DNA of 64,000 nt from Pyropia haitanensis (Eukaryota; Rhodophyta; Bangiophyceae; Bangiales; Bangiaceae): positions 62,001 to 126,000 of the forward strand of contig SDUX01000112.1 of assembly GCA_008729055.1 (NCBI GenBank). Direction: 5' to 3'. This document shows positions 21,301 to 32,482 of this stretch, in pieces. The notes beneath the pieces are model-generated. The model did not search any database. It saw only the letters and a list, made by a program, of their open reading frames with translations, and had not been told where the DNA came from. The translations under genes were made by a program, and so were the position numbers. Positions within the stretch are counted from its first letter, which is position 1. Each line of letters begins with the position of its first letter.

Positions 21301-21555
21301 GGCGAGCTGGACCTGGCGGGCGTGCCATTGCGGGTGAGTCGCAAGCTGGGCGACTTTCGAGCGGTGGTGCTGTGCTTCCTCGCCGCCGGCGTGCGCGTCG
21401 AGCGGGTGGGCCACCGCGGCATCCGGCTGCTGTGCCTGCGCATCGCCCGGGGCGCCGACGGGTTTGGGCCGCGGCAGTTTGCGCGGCTGGCCATCACGGG
21501 GCGGGCGCGCCGACCAGACGCCGACGAGGAGCCGCCGCCGGGGACGTCGGGGTAG
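18368..21555 (+). CDS. Large ankyrin-repeat protein, right-arm copy with one frame break
   Basis: Paralogue of the gene at 6100-9189, starting at the ATG 18368-18370 with the same MATTAAEATAPPPTEPAVGT opening. It has eleven rather than ten of the near-identical 99-bp ankyrin units (about 19370-20455). In the tenth unit the sequence that reads GCGGGGTGGAGTGGCAGC elsewhere is GCG followed by a pure G run (20305-20312) and TGGCAGC, one base short. This moves the remainder, from VRTLLDAGADVGGTDNDGRT to the shared C-terminus and stop at 21553-21555, into another frame. As written it encodes a truncated protein. The rest is undamaged and very similar to the left copy, so the break is either recent or a consensus error in a G homopolymer. 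Confidence 0.75.
19370..20455 (+). repeat. Eleven tandem 99-bp ankyrin-coding repeats
   Basis: Same unit as 7195-8205 with one more copy and a different order of variant codons (HWAGW, HEAGW, HHAGL, QSAGW). Several adjacent units (19670-20150) are almost identical, pointing to recent unit duplication. Confidence 0.95.
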
Positions 21556-23019
21556 GCGGTGTGCGCGGGCTCGCAGAGGGGGGGGGTGGCGTGGGACTCT
21601 CCCACGCGCAGCACGTGATCACGGGAATGGCGTCTCGGGACGGTCGCCGTGCGCGGCGGCCACCACAGCAGCCGCCGCACTCACAACTTGTCACCACACG
21701 ACAAACATGGCCAGTCGCCCGCGGCGTTTTCCAACGGCAACCCCATTCCCAGCACTCCCGCCCGCCTCTCCTCGGCGTCGTGCCCCCCACCCCCCCCCTC
21801 GTCCAATGTCCAAATCCACGCGGCGACACGAGCAGCGTGACCACCGCTCTTGTCCACACACAAGCACAGCCGGAGCAGGGTCACTGCCCCACCCCCTCCC
21901 CCCCGCACGCAACGCAGACTCCGGGTGCAGCCGCAACAAGCGGGTCATCAACGATGGGCGCCTCCCCCAACGAGCCGCCGACGCGAGGGGGCCCCTCCAC
22001 AGCCAGCAGCGGCGGCGCGCACGACCCCCCCCCCATCCACGCGGGCGCGAGACACGCGCGCCGGCGGCACGCACGGCCAGTGTCCGCCCACCAGGCACCA
22101 CTCCCCCCCCCCTCACCCCCCCCCCCGCCCGGCATCCGCACCACTGGAGCCGTCCCCCACAGCGGCGCGACGCGCACCGACGCGCACCGCCGCCGCCGTG
22201 GCGCCCGGCACGCCCGCGGCCGTCGCCGCCGCCCCGTGCACGCGCGGGCGGCCGCGCGGCGGCCGCCGCGGCCGCGCCACGCCACCGCCGCGGGCGGCGC
22301 GGCGCGGCCGCGACGGGCCGCCGCCCGCGCACTCGCGGGCGGCGCCCGGCCAGGCGGCGACCGCCGCGGTCGCGGCCGACCGCCCGCCGGGCGTGGGGGC
22401 GGCCGCCGCCGTCGCGGCCGGCCGCCGCTGGGGCGGGCGGCGGGCTACCACGCGCGGCTGCCGACGCAGCGCAGACGCGCGCAGACAAAGAAAAGAATAA
22501 AAGGAGACCGCCGTGCGCCGCGGCGGCGTGGGCGCGTCGCCGGCCGCGGCGGGAGCGGCGCGCCGCGGCCGCCACACCCAACACACCCCGCCAGCCGGTG
22601 GGGGGAGGAATTGGGGGGGGGGGGGGTGAGGGATTGGGTGGGGGGGGGGGGGGAGGGAGCGTCACGCGCCAGCGGTGGTAGTAGAGCAGCGGGCCGCGCC
22701 GCGGCGGCTGCGCGGCCGCCCGTGCCGGCCCGCCGCGGACGCGCGGCCGTCGGCGGGCGACACCCCAAGTTGGTGGGGGGGGGTGTGTGGCCGCAGCCGC
22801 CCGGCCGCCCCGCCGCCGCGCGGCCGGCGGCCACCGGCCGTGCACCTTCCCACCGCCACCACAGCGGCGGGCCTGGTCCGACGCCCACGAGCGCCAGCCG
22901 CCGGCCACCCGGGCGCGCCGCACCCGCCCGGCACCAACGGCGTCGCACGGTCCCGCCCTCTCCCCCACCGCCCACGACGCGGCCGTCGTGGCCGCAACAG
23001 CCGGCCGCCAATGGGCGCC
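21556..23019. other. 3' flank of the right ankyrin gene within the inverted repeat
   Basis: Counterpart of 4629-6099. No gene recognised. G-homopolymers near 22615-22660. Similarity to the left arm stops at about 23019. Confidence 0.5.
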
Positions 23020-24544
23020 AACACCACCCAGCTGCGGTGGAGCCGTCCCGTACGCGCCGCTGCGGCAGCAGCCGCGTTGGCCGGGTACGCTGCCCGCGCA
23101 CACCCAATCGCCTCGACGCGCCACCGACAGACGGACAGTGGAGTACGGTTCAATTGGAAGGTTGTCACTAGCCGCCGCCCGCCCCCCCAACGCTGCCGTT
23201 GGAGCGCCCGAGTGGTGACGTCAAACAGCAAAACCGCCACCACTCCCGTGCCGGTGCCATGGGTCACCGCGCGCAGCAACGGCCGCCGTAGTCGAGCACC
23301 ACAACCAACAACAGCGACCGCCTATCGCGCTATCGCGGTGCTCAGCGGCTCGCCAACGGCAGAAACACCAGCAGTCAGTCCTCATGCAAGCCCAGCTGCT
23401 GGAATACTTGGTCGCCTCGCTCGCAACATCGGTGTGTGTTTCATCGCCGGCAGTGGCGCGCTCGCCTGCTCTTGCACAGCGAGACTGACAATGACCAAAG
23501 CGGGCGAGACGCCCCACCCCAACGGGTCCATCCTCCCAACTGCACGAGCCCACAGGCCGCCAAGCACGGGGAGGCCACGGGCGCGGGCCTCTGTGCGGCG
23601 CACCAACGCAACGCCCGCCGCGCCACACGACACCGACGTCGAGTTGCCAGCAACGGCCGCGCCGGCCTTGAAAGACGGCCAGCTACAACAAAGGCCACCG
23701 CACCAAAAGCGTGCCACCGCCACCGCCCTCGTCACGGGCAACCGCCACCACCTCCCAGCCACAAGGGGGCGAAAGCCCTCGGCGGGGATGCCGACGCTCC
23801 ACCGACGAAACACGCCCGCCGTCGCCGACCGCGCTGCGCCCACGCCACGCCAGCGCGGACGCGCCCGCCACACGCGACGGCCACTGGCACCCACGCAGCG
23901 GGGGGGCGCGAGCGCTGCCCGCGCCGCGTGCGCCGCCGCGCCGTCGGGCGCGCGCAGCGCCGCGCCGCGCAGCGCCGCGCCGCGCCGCACCGCGCCGCGA
24001 CCGTGGCCGCCGCGGCTACCCGGCGGGCCGGCCGCGCCGCCCGCCGCGGCGGGTCATGGCCGGCGCACTCCCGGCCGCCGCGGCGGGCGGCACCGCGGCA
24101 CGGCGGGCCGCGGTCGGCGGCTCGCCGCCAAGGCCGCCGCCGCCGGCCGCGGGATGGCGACCCCGCACCCACCACGGTGAACCGCAGCCGGAGTCGGAGG
24201 GGGGGCGGGGAGGGCGGCAGCGGGGAGGGACAGGGGGGGGGAGGGGGGGGGGGGGGGGGAACGCCACCGTGCCGCCACACGCCCACCTCCACCGCCGGCC
24301 GCATACCCCCCTCGCCACGGGCGCTGTGGCGACGCCGGCACCGACCACGTGCGGGCGGCGTGTGCACACCGGGGACGGGCGGCAGACGGGTGGGGGGGGG
24401 GGGGCGGGGGGGAGGGGGGCGCCGTCGCCGTCACCGCGCCGCACCGCGCGCGCGCCCTCCCCCCCCACCATCGGGGAGGGCAGAACTGGCGGCCAGGGGG
24501 GGGGGGGGGGGAGGATGACGCGGCATGGGAGCGACCGCCGCAGC

Positions 24545-24765
24545 GGCGTCGGCGGCGGCGTCGACGGCGGCGGCGTCGACGGCGGCGGCGTCGACGGCAG
24601 CGGCGTCGACGGCAGCGGCGTCGACGGCAGCGGCGTCGACGGCAGCGGCGTCGACGGCAGCGGCGTCGACGGCAGCGGCGTCGACGGCAGCGGCGTCGAC
24701 GGCAGCGGCGTCGACGGCAGCGGCGTCGACGGCAGCGGCGTCAACGGCAGCGGCGGCGCGATGGT
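24545..24765. repeat. 15-bp minisatellite (GTCGACGGCAGCGGC)
   Basis: About fourteen near-perfect head-to-tail copies. The first copies read GGCGGCGGC rather than GGCAGCGGC at the variable base. All frames stay open (VDGSG, STAAA and RRQRR-type repeats). Each unit contains a GTCGAC palindrome. Confidence 0.95.
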
Positions 24766-25669
24766 CGCGGCGGCGTGATGGTCGCGCCGGCACGGCGGCA
24801 GCGGCGGCAGCAGCGGGTACGGGCAGCGGTCGACGCGGCGCGGCGGGCCGCGACGCGGGCCCCCCCCCCCCCCCCCCCCCCCCACGCCAACCCCCCCCGC
24901 TTGCACCCGCGACGCGCGCGTGGCGGCGGGGACGTGGCCACCCGCCCCCGCGGCGCCACGCCGGGGCACCGACGGGCGGCGCGGGCGCGTGGCGGCAATG
25001 GCGGCGGCGCGGCGATGGAGGCGGCCGCGGCGGCGGCGGGCGGTGGCGGCCGCGGCAGGCCGCGCCGGCCCGCGCCGCCGCGGACGGTCACGCGCGCGCT
25101 CCTGGTCGCGCACCCCGCGGGGGGGGGGGGCACCCGGCCACCGCTGCTGACGCCGTGGCCCCGCGCCGTGCAATCCCACACCCCCGGTACCTACGTTTCC
25201 GTGCAAAGCAGCGTTGACGGCCTCCGTGGGGGGGTCGGCTGCTGTAAGCGGGCCCTCACGACCCCGTCGGGGCCACCTTGCACAGATATGGACACGACCC
25301 ACGGCGCGCAATGCGGCCGCGGCCGCCACGCCGGCCGCGACGCCGGCCGCGGCAGTGACGCCCGCCGCGGCCGTCACGCCCGCCGCGGCCGTCACGCCCG
25401 CCGCGGCCGCCCCGTCCGCGCGCGCGTCGCGCTGCCGTCGTTTTCCCCGGCCGCGCGCGCGTCGCACTGCCGTCGTTGCCCCGCCGCGCACCGCCCACCG
25501 CGGCGCCGCGCGTCGGCCGCACCTCGCCGCCCCCGTCGACGCGTCCCGCGCCGGCCGCCGCCATTGTGCCGGCCGCGTCTGCCGGCCGCCGCCCCTGCCG
25601 GCCGCCGCCCCTGTCGGCCACGGTGGGCGCCGCCGTGGCCCGCGCCGGCCGCCGCGCCCGCCCCGCCGC

Positions 25670-25671
25670 GC

Positions 25672-25751
<80 letters not shown>

Positions 25752-25752
25752 C
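25670..25752. repeat. CCG/CGC trinucleotide microsatellite
   Basis: Essentially uninterrupted (CCG)n of about 80 bases. Confidence 0.95.
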
Positions 25753-25985
25753 ACCGCAGCGGTCCGCCGCCGCTGCTCCCGGCCGCCCACCGCGGCCACC
25801 ACCCGGCGGCGGCGGTGGCGGCTCCCCGCGGCGTGCACTCCCCCCCCTTATCGGGCAGCCGCTCGCGGCACCCGCGTCGCGCCGGCGCCCCCCGGCCCCC
25901 CCCCCCCCCCCCCCCGCGTCGCCCTGCCTCGGCCGCTCCCCGGTCGCCCCTTTCCCTCCCCCCCCCCCCCCCCGGCGGGTGGCGG

Positions 25986-26345
25986 ATGGGGGATGATGTC
26001 CCCCCCCGCCCGGCGGCGTCCGCCACGGACGTTGACGCTGGCGTGGGCGCCGACGGTGGCGGCGGCGCACCGCCGCCAACGTGCTGCGGCTGGGGTGGCC
26101 ACACCGCCGCCGAGGTGGGCACGTCGTGGCTCCTCCCGCCGTGGGCGCTCCTCGCCTGGCGGGCCGGCGTGGCCGCCTGGGCGGTCGGCACGCTCGCGTG
26201 GCTCGCCGCGACGGACCGGCTGGATCTGCTCTTTTTTACCAACGTCAACTACGTTGTGCTGAGCGCCGCGGTGGTGTGGCTGGCCGTCGCCACCGCGGTG
26301 GCGGTGCTGGGCGTCGGCCGCCGGCCGCCACCCGCCGTCGCCGCC

Positions 26346-26376
<31 letters not shown>

Positions 26377-26888
26377 CCGCCAACGTGGACGCGGGCGCCG
26401 CGGTGGCCGACGACGCGGCGGGCGGGAAGCGGCCGCACCGGCACGTACTGTGGACGGTGACGGTGCTGGGCGTGCAGGTGGTGGCGACCAACGCGCTCTT
26501 CCTCGACGTGGTCTACTGGGCGCTCCTGTACGACTCGTTTACCTTTTCCGGCTTGGTCGTCCACGCCCTCAACGCGGCCGCGGTGCTGGCCGACGTGGCG
26601 CTGTCGGCGTACCACCTGCGGTGGGCGTACCTGGTCCCGGCCGCCGCCGCGGCGCTGCTGTGGGTGTTTGGGTTTGCGTGGCCCTACTACGCCGCGTCGG
26701 GGAGCTGGGTGTACGGGTTCCTGGACTTTCGGGACCACTCGGCGGGGTACATGGTCGCCATTTACCTCGGCATGACCGCGTGGCATTTTGTTGCGGGCGC
26801 ACTCGTCGTGGGGCTCTGCCGCCTCCGCGACTGGGCGGCGTACCGGCGGCGGCGTCGGCGAGGGGGGGAGGTGCTCGCCACCGCCTGA
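25986..26888 (+). CDS. Multi-pass membrane protein of the rolling-stone / FAR-17a (AIG1/ADTRP) type
   Basis: The 300-residue frame from the ATG at 25986 (MGDDVPPRPAASATDVDAG) follows a C-rich leader. About six hydrophobic segments are visible: WALLAWRAGVAAWAVGTLAW, FFTNVNYVVLSAAVVWLAVA, HVLWTVTVLGVQVVATNALF, SGLVVHALNAAAVLADVALS, YLVPAAAAALLWVFGFAWPY and GYMVAIYLGMTAWHFVAGAL. The FTNxNY motif after the first segment, VYWALLYD, the HxxN motif (HALN) and WVYGFLDF resemble the rolling-stone and AIG1/ADTRP superfamily, where a Thr and a His are the proposed catalytic pair of lipid (FAHFA) hydrolases. T (FFTN) and H (VVHALN) occupy comparable places. A poly-Ala stretch lies in the loop at about residues 119-132. 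The family call rests on topology and these motifs only; substrate is unknown. Confidence 0.6.
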
Positions 26889-28250
26889 GCGTAGGCCGCG
26901 CCCGCTGTCGGGTCCACGACGGTTGCCCCTGTCGCCGGCACCGTCTGGGGAGCCCGCAGTGCCTGTTGTGCATCCTTTTTTTTTCTTTATTCTATTCGGA
27001 CCGTCTCCCCCGCACGACGCGGGGGGGGTCCCCCGTCGCGTTGTTCACTCTCACGTTTTTTTGTCACACCCCTCCCCCCCCCCCACTATTAAATTTTCGT
27101 TTCTTCTTCATCCGCTTGTTGTTTGCCACTCGGCTGTCACAACGCGTCTGCTCCCCACGGCTCCCGTTCCCACCCCCCTCTTGGCGGCCGCTGCGGTGTG
27201 CAACGGCTACGCGAGTGGCTCACGTACCGTGGCCACTCGCGTCGCCGCGTGCCGACGCCGCGGGGGCACCGCTGTCGGCCAGCGCGTCGGCGCGACCGTC
27301 TCGCCGCCGCGGGCGTCCCCGAACGGCGGCCGCGGTCGGCCGCTCAACCCCGCTGCGGCGCGTGCGCGCCGGGGTCCGCCATCCCGTCGTGGGCCAGGGG
27401 GGGGTCCACGAGTGCGTGCTGGCCCTCGCTCGTTCGTGCCACCCGTTGCGCGCTGCAGCCGTTGGGGCACGCCGTGGGAGCGGCGGCGGGACCGCTGGCG
27501 TGGCGACTGGGCTGCGGCGAGGCGGCCTGGCCTGCCGCGCACTGCGGCAGCAGCGGCAGCGGCGGCGTGGCTGTGGCGCCGCCGCCGGTCGTGGCTGCTT
27601 GGGGTGGCGCCTCCCGGCGGGGCGTGGCGTGGCCGTGCTGGGTGGCACGGCCGGTGGGACCAGCTGCGGCGGTGGGATGGCGGCGCGGGCGTTGCCGTCG
27701 GGTCGCTCATGACGCGACAGGCGCGCGCGGGCATGGACAGCCTGGGGGCTCCTCGACTCGGGGACCGCCGCGGCGACGCCCGAGGATAAAGCCCCCCTGC
27801 CCCGCGACGACCACAGTGGTGTCGACGATCGCACCGTGTCCACCCGCCGTGTGTGGTACCGAGAGGGGTGGTGGTGAGATTTTGGCCATCGGCGGGTGCT
27901 GTGGACGCGGACTGGACAGGTGGGCTCGCTTTAGGCCCTGCGAAAGTCTACCTCCATTGATTGCAGGCGCCCTCGTTTGTTACTTTGTTATGACGACCGG
28001 CGTGCGCCGAAAACTGGCTGCAGCACCTCCAGACCCGCTGTCGCGCCACCACCTGTTTTTCTGTCTCGCAGTTCTGTTCCCAAGCAGAGCGCACGTGTTG
28101 TCCACGCCGCGCCCGAATCACGCGCCTGGCCTGCACGCCGCGACAAAGGGACACCAAGCTGCAATCCGCGCTGGGCGTGGCGTCGCTGCTGCCCACGCAG
28201 CGGTCCACGGCGGCGATGACCACCCGCCCCGCGCCCCGTTAGCGGCCGCC
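26889..28250. other. Unassigned region
   Basis: Starts with T-rich patches (26970-27110: runs of T, then C, then ATTAAATTTTCG), which could be the 3' UTR of the membrane-protein gene. 27120-28250 has an open plus-strand frame of some 380 codons without an ATG start and with no recognisable domain. In DNA this GC-rich such frames are expected by chance. No gene is called. Confidence 0.45.
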
Positions 28251-28880
28251 TTACGCGCGTGAGCGCACCGGCTGCGTCCACGCGACCTTGACCCAACACC
28301 ACCCCCGCCGCTCGACGACGCCCGCCGCCCGCACAACGGCAGCGGGGAGCCGCACCGACGTGCCGTCGCCGTCACCGCCACCGCGGCTGCCGCCCTCGTC
28401 GGTCGCGTCCGCGTCGTCGGCGCCGTTGGCGCCGTCTCCACCCGCGTCGTTGGGGACCGCCCCGGCGAGGCGGCCGTCATAGTGCACGCCAAACGCGCGA
28501 CCGGCGGCGTAGCCCGCGCGGTAGCGGTCCGCGGCGGGCGTGGCGGCTTCGGCCGCCGCCCGCCGCGACGCGGGCGGCATCTGGATGGTGATGTGGTTGT
28601 TATTGACGTTGTTGTTGGCGTTGTTGTTGTTGGTGTTGGCCGTCGCGGCCGCGCCACCGCCCGCGACGCCGCCGCCGCCCGTCATGATGTGGTCGTGGTA
28701 GCCCATCGCAAAGCCGGGCTGGTAGCCATACCCGCACGGCACGTACTTGAACGCCGTCAGGCGGACGGCCTTGCCGCCGCCGCGGCCGCCGCCGCTGCGA
28801 CTGGTGGGGGACGCGGCCGCGGCCGCGACCGCGACCGCGACAAAAACCGTGGCGGCCAGCGCCGCCGGGGTGCGTCCCAT
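28251..28880 (-). CDS. Secreted protein with an Asn-repeat segment, unknown function
   Basis: 209 residues from the ATG at 28878-28880. The N-terminus MGRTPAALAATVFVAVAVAA is a signal peptide with likely cleavage in the following Ala/Ser stretch. Next come a Gly/Arg linker, KAVRLTAFKYVPCGYGYQPG and a striking TANTNNNNANNNVNNNHITI segment. The C-terminal half is rich in Gly, Asp and Ala and ends WCWVKVAWTQPVRSRA. Only two Cys are seen. Asn runs (AAC/AAT codons) are odd in DNA that otherwise favours GC codons. The frame is intact. I do not recognise a family; an extracellular-matrix or cell-surface role is only a guess from the signal peptide and composition. Confidence 0.6.
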   Translation of the reverse strand: MGRTPAALAATVFVAVAVAAAAASPTSRSGGGRGGGKAVRLTAFKYVPCGYGYQPGFAMGYHDHIMTGGGGVAGGGAAATANTNNNNANNNVNNNHITIQMPPASRRAAAEAATPAADRYRAGYAAGRAFGVHYDGRLAGAVPNDAGGDGANGADDADATDEGGSRGGGDGDGTSVRLPAAVVRAAGVVERRGWCWVKVAWTQPVRSRA

Positions 28881-31800
28881 GGCGGGCGTGCTGCCAAGCG
28901 CACAAGGGACCCCGCGAGTGCGCGACGGACAGGTGGGGGCGCGGAAGGGGCGGATGGGAAGCTCGTCGAGGGTACGTGCTCTTCCACTCGAAATCCCGAT
29001 GCCTTGATAGGAGGGGGCAGACGGGGGCGAGGAGGAGGAGGGAGGGCCGGCGGCGTCTGGGGGGGGGGGATGGGAGGCCAACGCAGACACCCGCGCCGTC
29101 TCCCGAGGCGCGGTAGCAAACGCGCCACGTCGGTGCTCGGCTGCGCGCTGCGGAAGCCCTTTCCCACGCGCGGCTTGCCGGCAGCGCAGACGACCATGTA
29201 GGTGCCGTCGGCTGGCGGACTCCCTCGGTGACGGTCGTGCGCGAGGACCGCCACCGGCCGTGGCACGCGCTGCAGACCGCCCCCCTTGCTACACCCTCTG
29301 AGCGGCTCTAGGCGCTGCACCCGCGTTGACCCACCGTCCCAAACCACTCCACCTCTCTGTGGGTGCCGCTCGGACAGTCGTCACGGCCAGTCACCCGCCG
29401 TGGCGTCAGCGCACACGCACGAGGAGCGGTGTCAGGCCAACGGACAGACGTGCGCTGGGACCGAGTCGCGGCGCGCGGCCGGCTCCCACGCCCCGTCGCT
29501 GTGCGTTTGCCAAACAGCGTGGCGGGTGCGCCCTTGCTGGGGCACGCGCCCGAGCTCCGCCGTGGCCGTTTACACCGAGACCACCACGGAGTGGCCGACT
29601 GGCGGGTGTCATGCCCGCCGAGGCCGCGATCGAGGACCAGGTCATGATTTGATGAGCTGTACCCCTCGTGGAGTCATCTGGTGGGGGTGTGGCTGCAAGG
29701 ACCGGCCACTTGGCAGCTGATGACGCGGAAGGCTGACTGAATCAGGCCAAGTAGCTGTCGAGATGGACAGCCGCGGCTGACCTGTCGGTCATGAAAGTCC
29801 GCGAGCTGATCGAGAAAAAGTGATCCAACGTGCACCAATTTCCAGTACCTTTCGGATTGAGCGGTACACACGTCGCTTATTTCGGATGGTCTGACAGTAG
29901 TTTGTCTGCCCCACAAACCGGCCAGTCGGCCAACGCCGGCCTAGCAACGTGGTCCACGTGTTGTCGCCAGCTGGACCACATGGACGTAGCGCTTGGCAGC
30001 CGTTTGTGCTCCACGGGCAGCCTACCTGTGTTTAACTTACTCCACTGTACCTCACATACTGTGCGTCCTGGACCTCCTTCTCTACCTCGTCGCCATTGAC
30101 CTATGGCGGATCCAGAAGTGAGGCTGGAACGCCTAATCGACTTGGTACATCGCAGCGGACGACGGGTTTCCGTGGCGTCGGCTCGCTTCTGTCAGGGCCT
30201 GAGAGGCTCTTTCCTCTCTGTCTGCATACACCGCTGCTGGTATGGACGAACGGAGGCGCCCTCCATCGATGTGAGGGCTAGCTTTTTTTCTATAAAGGAG
30301 AAACTGTCTGTGGAGGCCAACATGGGCATCCGCGTCGTCCAGGGGCTTCTGGTCTCTACAGATACCCTGCTACTGATGCTGAAAGACAACATCAACGCAA
30401 TACGTGGGCCCAGGAAGCGTTGCCTAGAGATAACCCGCTTCAGAGCGTCACACATGGCAGCCCGATGTCGCAGACAGTGCTACCAGATGCACACGCTCAG
30501 AGCAAGGAAAAAGAAAAGCATCGTGAGAACGAGCCCACTCTCCTCTCTTCACAGGTTCTTTTTGTTTCTGAAGGTGAAAAAGATAGTTGTGTCTGCCGGC
30601 AAGGTGGCCGTTCATTGGGGAAGACAAGCTACTGCGCACTGTACACACCTCAGGCGTCACGCGCCGGACGGCTGTGGTCGGCCGTCGCATCATGGCCACC
30701 CGCGAAAGCGGGCGCCCCGGTGACAGGACATGGGGCAGCGCTCTTGGCGGTCGGCGGGGGAGGCTCTGTCGACGCTATCGAGGCGGCGGGCCATCACCGT
30801 GTGCGGTCGCGGCCTGCGTGGGTGTATGTAGACGGACGGGCGTCGAAAGAGGGCTTCGCGGGAGACGCGCCCGTCCCTTTGGAGGTGGTGCTGTTTTGTG
30901 TTTTCCGGACAAGCTCTCGGCTGGGGTTCTAGGCCACTGCCGGGCGCGCCTCCCATCGGCGTGTCCCAGGGCGGAGGGGCCGGTGGTCTAGCCCCGTCCA
31001 TGCCCTGCGCCCCAGCTGCGCCGCGTACCAAAATGCGGGACCTCCCCACGCGCCGCATTCCCGGGAGAGGTCTGGACCGTCGCCAGCCATGTCGACCGCG
31101 GGCCGCGGCGGCCGCCACGTCCGTCCCTGATGCGCGGCGGCGTGCGGACGTGAGCAGGCGCCCCTCGTCTGGACGCCCCGCGCCGTCAGCAGGGGGGGCG
31201 GGGAGGGGAGGCGGCGAGCAGTGACCAGGGGCAAACACAGGGCAAGGCACGTGTGAGAGCAGGCAAAGAGGGTGAGACCGGGTGGGAAGAGGCTGCTCAA
31301 GCAGCGAAAGAACAAAAAGTGGACTCGGTGCGTGCTGCTCGTAGCAAAAGTGGGGACCAACGAGGGTGCGCCTCGATACGACGGCGCATGCCACGTGGTT
31401 TACCACGGTGGCAGTTTGGTACCCACACTCTCGTCGCCTGGACCAATAGGATGCGCTCACGACAGTGTCTTGGGAGGTGCAAGGTCGGCCGTCGCGGACG
31501 CCGCCAGACGCTCTCGCGGGCGCGGGGTCGAGAGCCACGAGCGGGTGAGCGGCGCTCCGCCACCTCCAACCCGTCGCCGCGCGCGGCCCACCGGGCTCCC
31601 CCCCCCCCCCCGCGTTCGCTCCTCCCACCCCCCCCCACCACACGCGCCCGACACACCCGGCCCGCGGGCGCGCCGCCGTGCGCGGCGGCCCGGCTGACCA
31701 CCGCCCCGCCTGTGTCCCCGCGGGGCCCGCCGCGACCGCCTGGCGGCCGTTGCCCCCCGTCCCGTCCCGCCCCTCCCTCCTTTGCCTTTTCCCTGCCACC

Positions 31801-31887
31801 TCCCCCCCCCCTCCCTCCACCTCTTCTTCCCCCACCGCCCCGCTCTTCTCCCTCCCTCCGCCCTCTCTTCCATCCCGGCGGCGGACG
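28881..31887. other. Long region without a recognised gene, including a lower-GC island
   Basis: 28900-29640 is moderately GC-rich. 29640-30660 is distinctly less GC-rich than anything nearby and holds a plus-strand frame (30103-30723; no ATG-start gene model I trust, includes SIKEKLSVEANMGIRVVQGL) that matches nothing I know. 31550-31887 becomes C/T-rich before the ATG of the CDF gene. The low-GC block may be a transposon relic; no terminal repeats were found. Confidence 0.4.
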
Positions 31888-32255
31888 ATGTGTGCCAAGG
31901 AGGAGCTGGCGAGTGAGCGGTCGCCGCTGGTGGCGGCGCTCCCCCTCGGCCGCAGCTACAGCAGCGGTGACGTTGTGCGCATCGCGAGCGCGGCGGCGGC
32001 GGCGGCGGGCGGCGGCGGCGGCGGCGGCGGCGATGGTGGCCGTGGCGGTGCAGGGGGCAGCGGGCGGCCCGCCGCGGCCGCGTCGGCCGACGCCCTGCCC
32101 GGCGCGTCGGCGGCGGCGTGTCCGCACCCGTACCACATCCACGCGCTCGCGTCGACCGAGTGGAGCCTCTGCTGGGCATCGGACGAGAGCAGCTCGGACG
32201 ACGAGGCGCCGCCGGGGCACGTTGGCGCCCCGTCTGCGGCCGGCGGCGGCGGCGT

Positions 32256-32288
<33 letters not shown>

Positions 32289-32445
32289 GACGCCCGTGCG
32301 CCGCGCGTCGTCGGCGGGCGGGGCGGCGGCGGCGGCGGCTCGGCGGGCGGCGGGGGTGGCCGGCCTCGCCGCGGCGGCGCCGCCGAGCCGGTCGGCCGAC
32401 GGCGGGTGGGTGGCGGCGGCCGACGGCGGGGACGGCGGCGGCGGC

Positions 32446-32482
<37 letters not shown>

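Larger units (their letters stand above)
17108..23019 (-). repeat. Right arm of the large inverted repeat (with 4629-10545)
   Basis: Reverse-complement partner of 4629-10545. It includes the ankyrin gene (18368-21555), its 5' flank with three 18-bp GCGCACAGACGCGGCGGC repeats at about 17288-17345, the A/T-rich patch at about 17395-17475, and ~1.46 kb of 3' flank. It lacks the 110-bp block found at 9658-9767. Confidence 0.9.
23020..25985. other. Unassigned GC-rich region with repeats
   Basis: 23150-23480 has visibly lower GC and no convincing frame. 24200-24530 and 24840-24890 are G- and C-homopolymer-rich. It includes the 15-bp minisatellite (24545-24765) and a CCG microsatellite (about 25670-25752). 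From about 25895 to 25980 the plus strand carries long C runs ahead of the ATG at 25986. No gene is called. Confidence 0.5.

Noticed and set aside
4629..23019. Inverted repeat as a fold-back sequencing artefact
   Set aside because: The arms differ by a 110-bp block, one 99-bp unit and scattered substitutions, which copying of one molecule would not produce.
27123..28262. 380-codon open frame
   Set aside because: No ATG start, no domain-like sequence, and such lengths are expected by chance at this GC content.
30475..30490. CAGTGCTACCA, similar to the start of the terminal repeat at 12065
   Set aside because: Only 11 bases agree and no partner end was found; probably chance.
30103..30723. 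Plus-strand frame in the low-GC island as a gene
   Set aside because: Starts without ATG context, matches nothing known, and has no leader like that of other genes; kept only as an unexplained island.
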